9,052 nt of DNA from Myxococcales bacterium (GTDB taxonomy: Bacteria; Myxococcota_A; Polyangia; Fen-1088): assembly GCA_003170035.1 (NCBI GenBank), contig PMZX01000472.1, positions 2,654-11,705 of the forward strand, given 5' to 3'. Below are positions 7,166-9,052 of the stretch, in pieces (within the stretch, counting starts at the first letter, position 1; each line of letters starts with the position of its first letter). The position numbers and the translations under genes were made by a program. The notes beneath the pieces were generated by a model that worked only from the letters and a program-made list of their open reading frames with translations, did no database searches and was not told the origin of the DNA.

Positions 7166-7364
7166 GCACCGAGGTCCGCCCCGATGGCCGCGGGGTTGCG
7201 GTATCGTGCAGCGGGCGACGGCGTCTTGGTTCGATGCCAGTCCTAGCACTACTGTGCCGCGATCGGTGCAAGCGATGGCGCAGGGAAGTGGACCAGCCGT
7301 GCGAAGCCAGCGCCTGGTCATACGCCCGGCGGATGTCGGCGCCGAAGCAGATGAGGGTGATCGG
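7166..7364. other. Intergenic region upstream of OsmC
   Basis: About 200 bases between the lipoprotein stop (7365) and the OsmC ribosome-binding site. It is long enough for an independent OsmC promoter, but I see no convincing -35/-10 pair. A 6-bp inverted repeat (GACCAG 7291-7296, CTGGTC 7314-7319) with a 17-base loop lies about 45 bases after the lipoprotein stop, and a short GCAC/GTGC hairpin lies near 7246-7257. Neither has a T-run. The + strand frame open across this stretch reads through both neighbouring genes antisense and is not credible. Confidence 0.5.
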
Positions 7365-8573
7365 CTATTGGACCTTCACGGTCATGGCGCCGTTGCAGTC
7401 GTTGTAGGTGAAATACAGGTGGCCGCTCGTCTGATCGACCACGAGGTAGGTGTCTTCGATATCACAGCTATCGGGGTAGCCGGCAAATAGCTTCCAGGAC
7501 GTACCATCGAAATACTTGACCGTGGCTGCCATGGGATTCGGATCGCTGTCCCGAGCCTCGTCGTCGAACGCGACATAGGGAGTACCGCTGTACACGGCAC
7601 CGGACACAGACTCGACATTGGAGCCGTTGCTGATGGTGCCCAGGGTGCCAACGCTCACCAGAGTTCCACCGCTGAGCTTGAGCATCACGGCGCCATATAC
7701 GTCGCTGTAGAACGTGATGTACAGGATGGTGCCGCTGACCGTGATGTACGTATCTCCGTAGTCGTAGTCGAGCGTGAGCGTGCTTGTGGCCAATGGGACC
7801 CAGGCCGTGCCGTTGAAGGTCAGGAGCGTGAGAATGTACGAATTGGTACCTGACGAATCGGCGAACACCACCGTGGGTTGGCCGTTGTACATGGTCACGG
7901 CTGGATACCGTCCATTGATGGAGACATACGTGCCGCCCACATCGGTCCATATGCCGCCAACCAGGCTCTGGACGTGCAAAGAGTTGTTCTGGTCGGAGAA
8001 TGCGACGTAGGGCACTCCACCCGAGACTGTGAGACCCAAGGGGTAGTAGCCGACCGCTGCGAAGTTGGCATTTCCCACGGCGACCCACTTGGTACCATCG
8101 AATTTCATGACGTTCATGGTTTCGCCCGAACCGGTCGAGCCGTACCCACTGAAGGCGACGTAGGGTGTGCCATTGTCAACGTAGAGAATGTATTGGTCCA
8201 CGCTGCTTGCAGTGAATCCAGCAGTGCCCACGTTTGTCCACTTCGTGCCGGTGAGGGTCATCACGGAAAGCTTGCCGCTCGCCGACGAGTCTGAGAACGC
8301 TGCGTAGGGCACGCCGTTCGAAACCGCGAGCTTCCCTCTGGAGGCGCGGGTTGGGTCGATTTCACCGCTCCCGCTCCCGACACCGGCCCATACGACGTCG
8401 CCGGCAGAGGCATCAGGGATGGTCGGGGCGGGAGAGGCGTCAGGAATGGTCGGGGTGGCAGCGGCGTCAGTCTTGTTGCCGCAACCACAGTTGCAGGTGG
8501 CCGAGCCGGCGCAGCCGGCCAGGGCAGTCATTGCCACCACAGCCAGAACCAGTGTCACAAAGCAAGTCTTCAT
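7365..8573 (-). CDS. Repeat lipoprotein, probable seven-bladed beta-propeller
   Basis: 402 residues from ATG 8573, chosen over the longer open frame (to 8807) because it has a GGAGG six bases upstream and begins with a clean lipoprotein signal, residues 1-20 ending TALAGC with Cys21 lipidated. Next come a CNCGC cluster (27-31) and a short linker with a doubled TIPDAS motif (42-57). The rest is repeats of about 45-52 residues: a strand motif NGxPYVAFSD, then V-hydrophobic, then GTKWVxVG. They start near 85, 133, 184, 230, 280 and 329; a seventh is split between the C-terminal 380-402 and residues 61-84 (VWAGVG), the usual 'velcro' closure of a propeller. C370 and C393 could form a disulfide. 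No catalytic motif is visible, so it is probably a surface binding or scaffolding protein. Repeats 4, 5 and 7 are the most diverged. Function and ligand unknown. Confidence 0.88.
   Translation of the reverse strand: MKTCFVTLVLAVVAMTALAGCAGSATCNCGCGNKTDAAATPTIPDASPAPTIPDASAGDVVWAGVGSGSGEIDPTRASRGKLAVSNGVPYAAFSDSSASGKLSVMTLTGTKWTNVGTAGFTASSVDQYILYVDNGTPYVAFSGYGSTGSGETMNVMKFDGTKWVAVGNANFAAVGYYPLGLTVSGGVPYVAFSDQNNSLHVQSLVGGIWTDVGGTYVSINGRYPAVTMYNGQPTVVFADSSGTNSYILTLLTFNGTAWVPLATSTLTLDYDYGDTYITVSGTILYITFYSDVYGAVMLKLSGGTLVSVGTLGTISNGSNVESVSGAVYSGTPYVAFDDEARDSDPNPMAATVKYFDGTSWKLFAGYPDSCDIEDTYLVVDQTSGHLYFTYNDCNGAMTVKVQ
8407..8458 (-). repeat. Two copies of a 27-base tandem repeat in the lipoprotein linker
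   Basis: Copies at 8407-8431 and 8434-8458 (period 27) differ at three bases in the 25 compared and encode TIPDASPAP and TIPDASAGD. The frame is preserved (nine codons), and a partial third copy is hinted at by the GGCGTCAG at 8462-8469. Such linker repeats change length easily by slippage. Confidence 0.8.
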
Positions 8574-8579
8574 CGGGAT

Positions 8580-8584
8580 CCTCC
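8580..8584 (-). promoter_or_regulatory. Shine-Dalgarno of the propeller lipoprotein gene
   Basis: GGAGG on the - strand, six bases before the ATG at 8573-8571. It supports the start at the signal peptide rather than the 78-codon upstream extension. Confidence 0.8.
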
Positions 8585-8600
8585 GAAAAGTGGGTGACCC

Positions 8601-8629
8601 ATTGTCGCGCAGAATAGGAACGGGCGCAA
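8601..8629 (-). promoter_or_regulatory. Weak sigma-70-like promoter candidate for the lipoprotein gene
   Basis: On the - strand, TTGCGC (8629-8624) and GACAAT (8606-8601) are separated by 17 bases and would start a transcript about 20 bases ahead of the ATG. The match is three of six and four of six to consensus, so this may well be chance. Confidence 0.2.
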
Positions 8630-8830
8630 GAACACCGGTACGCTGCACGCTGGCTTCCGCGACCATGGCACCGAGGCTGCGAAGCCAAGGCGCAATCGTC
8701 CTCCCCAGTTCCGGGTGAATGCTGGGGCGCGTTTGCTTCTTCCCGTACCATGTGGTCGTGCCGGCAACCCGCACGCGCTCGAAACCCGGGTAGGCGTGGC
8801 GGTGCAAGCGCAGGCTGTCGCGGCAGGCGA

Positions 8831-8845
8831 GACTGGCGACCAGTC
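8831..8845 (-). terminator. Hairpin overlapping the stop codon of the partial gene
   Basis: A perfect 6-bp stem (GACTGG 8831-8836, CCAGTC 8840-8845) with a 3-base loop; its first arm on the - strand includes two bases of the TGA stop (8846-8844). No T-run follows, so termination would have to be Rho-dependent, or the structure is chance. Confidence 0.3.
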
Positions 8846-9052
8846 AGTTCCGGTAGGCCTTCCACATGTCGTCGACGAAGCTGTATTGCGGGAATTCGCC
8901 CTGCAGCCAGGATGCTGTCTGGCCCTGGCGCTCCCAAGTCGAGCTGTAATCAAACCCGGACTGCGTCTTGATGTCGGCCACCGCCTGCGTGTCGTCCTCG
9001 GTCATCCAGCGATCGACGTAATCGAAGAAGGCGGGATGGTTCCATGTGTCCT
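8844..9052 (-). CDS. C-terminal 69 residues of an unidentified, probably secreted protein
   Basis: The - strand is open from the window edge to TGA at 8846-8844 and translates to a protein-like tail: WNHPAFFDYVDRWM near its beginning, then an acidic stretch (TEDDTQAV), an aromatic-rich segment (GFDYSSTWERQG) and a closing FVDDMWKAYRN. Balanced composition and many Trp, Tyr and Phe residues argue for real coding. A WNHxAFFDYxDRxM ... MWxxYR ending reminds me of the C-termini of large secreted proteins, some annotated as polysaccharide lyases or other glycan-acting enzymes, but this is memory of a motif, not a family assignment. The catalytic part lies outside the window. The next gene on this strand, the propeller lipoprotein, starts 270 bases further on. 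Confidence 0.72.
   Translation of the reverse strand, partial: DTWNHPAFFDYVDRWMTEDDTQAVADIKTQSGFDYSSTWERQGQTASWLQGEFPQYSFVDDMWKAYRN

Larger units (their letters stand above)
8574..8843. other. Intergenic region between lipoprotein gene and partial upstream gene
   Basis: 270 bases without a credible gene. The - strand frame is open through much of it as an extension of the lipoprotein, but it encodes an Arg-rich stretch with no signal and is bypassed by the GGAGG-ATG at 8573. Apart from that ribosome-binding site, the weak promoter candidate and the hairpin at 8831-8845, I see nothing in it. Confidence 0.55.

Noticed and set aside
7131..7490. 119-codon + strand ORF spanning the OsmC-lipoprotein gap
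   Set aside because: It runs antisense into both flanking genes and has no start signal; its C-terminal part is simply the reverse of the lipoprotein's last blade.
8574..8807. 78-codon N-terminal extension of the propeller lipoprotein
   Set aside because: The internal ATG at 8573 has a good GGAGG and is followed by a perfect lipoprotein signal, which would be buried by the extension.

Overview
The window is a GC-rich, tightly packed bacterial segment with four genes on the + strand (about 69-6716) and three on the - strand (9052-6739), the two sets converging with only 22 bases between the stop codons at 6716 and 6739. The style of the proteins (long Pro/Ala-rich linkers, lipoproteins with short Asp-Ala-Ser linkers, a YcgR-like PilZ protein, repeat-built surface proteins) fits a Gram-negative of the Myxococcota/deltaproteobacterial kind. 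That is an inference from protein style and base composition; no rRNA or other taxonomic marker is present.

Plus strand, left to right: an ATGA junction to a possible upstream gene tail; a two-domain YcgR-like PilZ protein (69-731); a 12-TM APC-family amino acid permease (799-2067); a lipoprotein carrying a DUF6807 domain, the family often mislabelled 'PmoA' (2138-3463); and a 1064-residue membrane protein with a 200-residue Pro/Ala/Gly-rich N-terminus, one TM helix and a very large outer domain with Reg_prop-like beta-propeller signatures but no kinase or other output domain (3522-6716). The gaps of 67, 70 and 58 bases would allow a single transcript, although a hairpin sits between the permease and the DUF6807 gene.

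Minus strand, in transcription order: the C-terminal tail of an unidentified, probably secreted protein (9052-8844); a 402-residue lipoprotein whose internal repeats make up a likely seven-bladed propeller (8573-7365); and an OsmC-type peroxiredoxin (7152-6739). The last two have clear Shine-Dalgarno sequences; the + strand genes mostly do not.

No mobile element, CRISPR array, tRNA or rRNA was seen. The genes do not form a known pathway. The common thread is the cell surface: three extracytoplasmic proteins (two lipoproteins and one anchored propeller protein), a permease and a c-di-GMP-type effector. The most unusual objects are the output-less 1064-residue propeller protein, with its ambiguous start site, and the seven-bladed lipoprotein with a CxCxC motif beside its lipid anchor.
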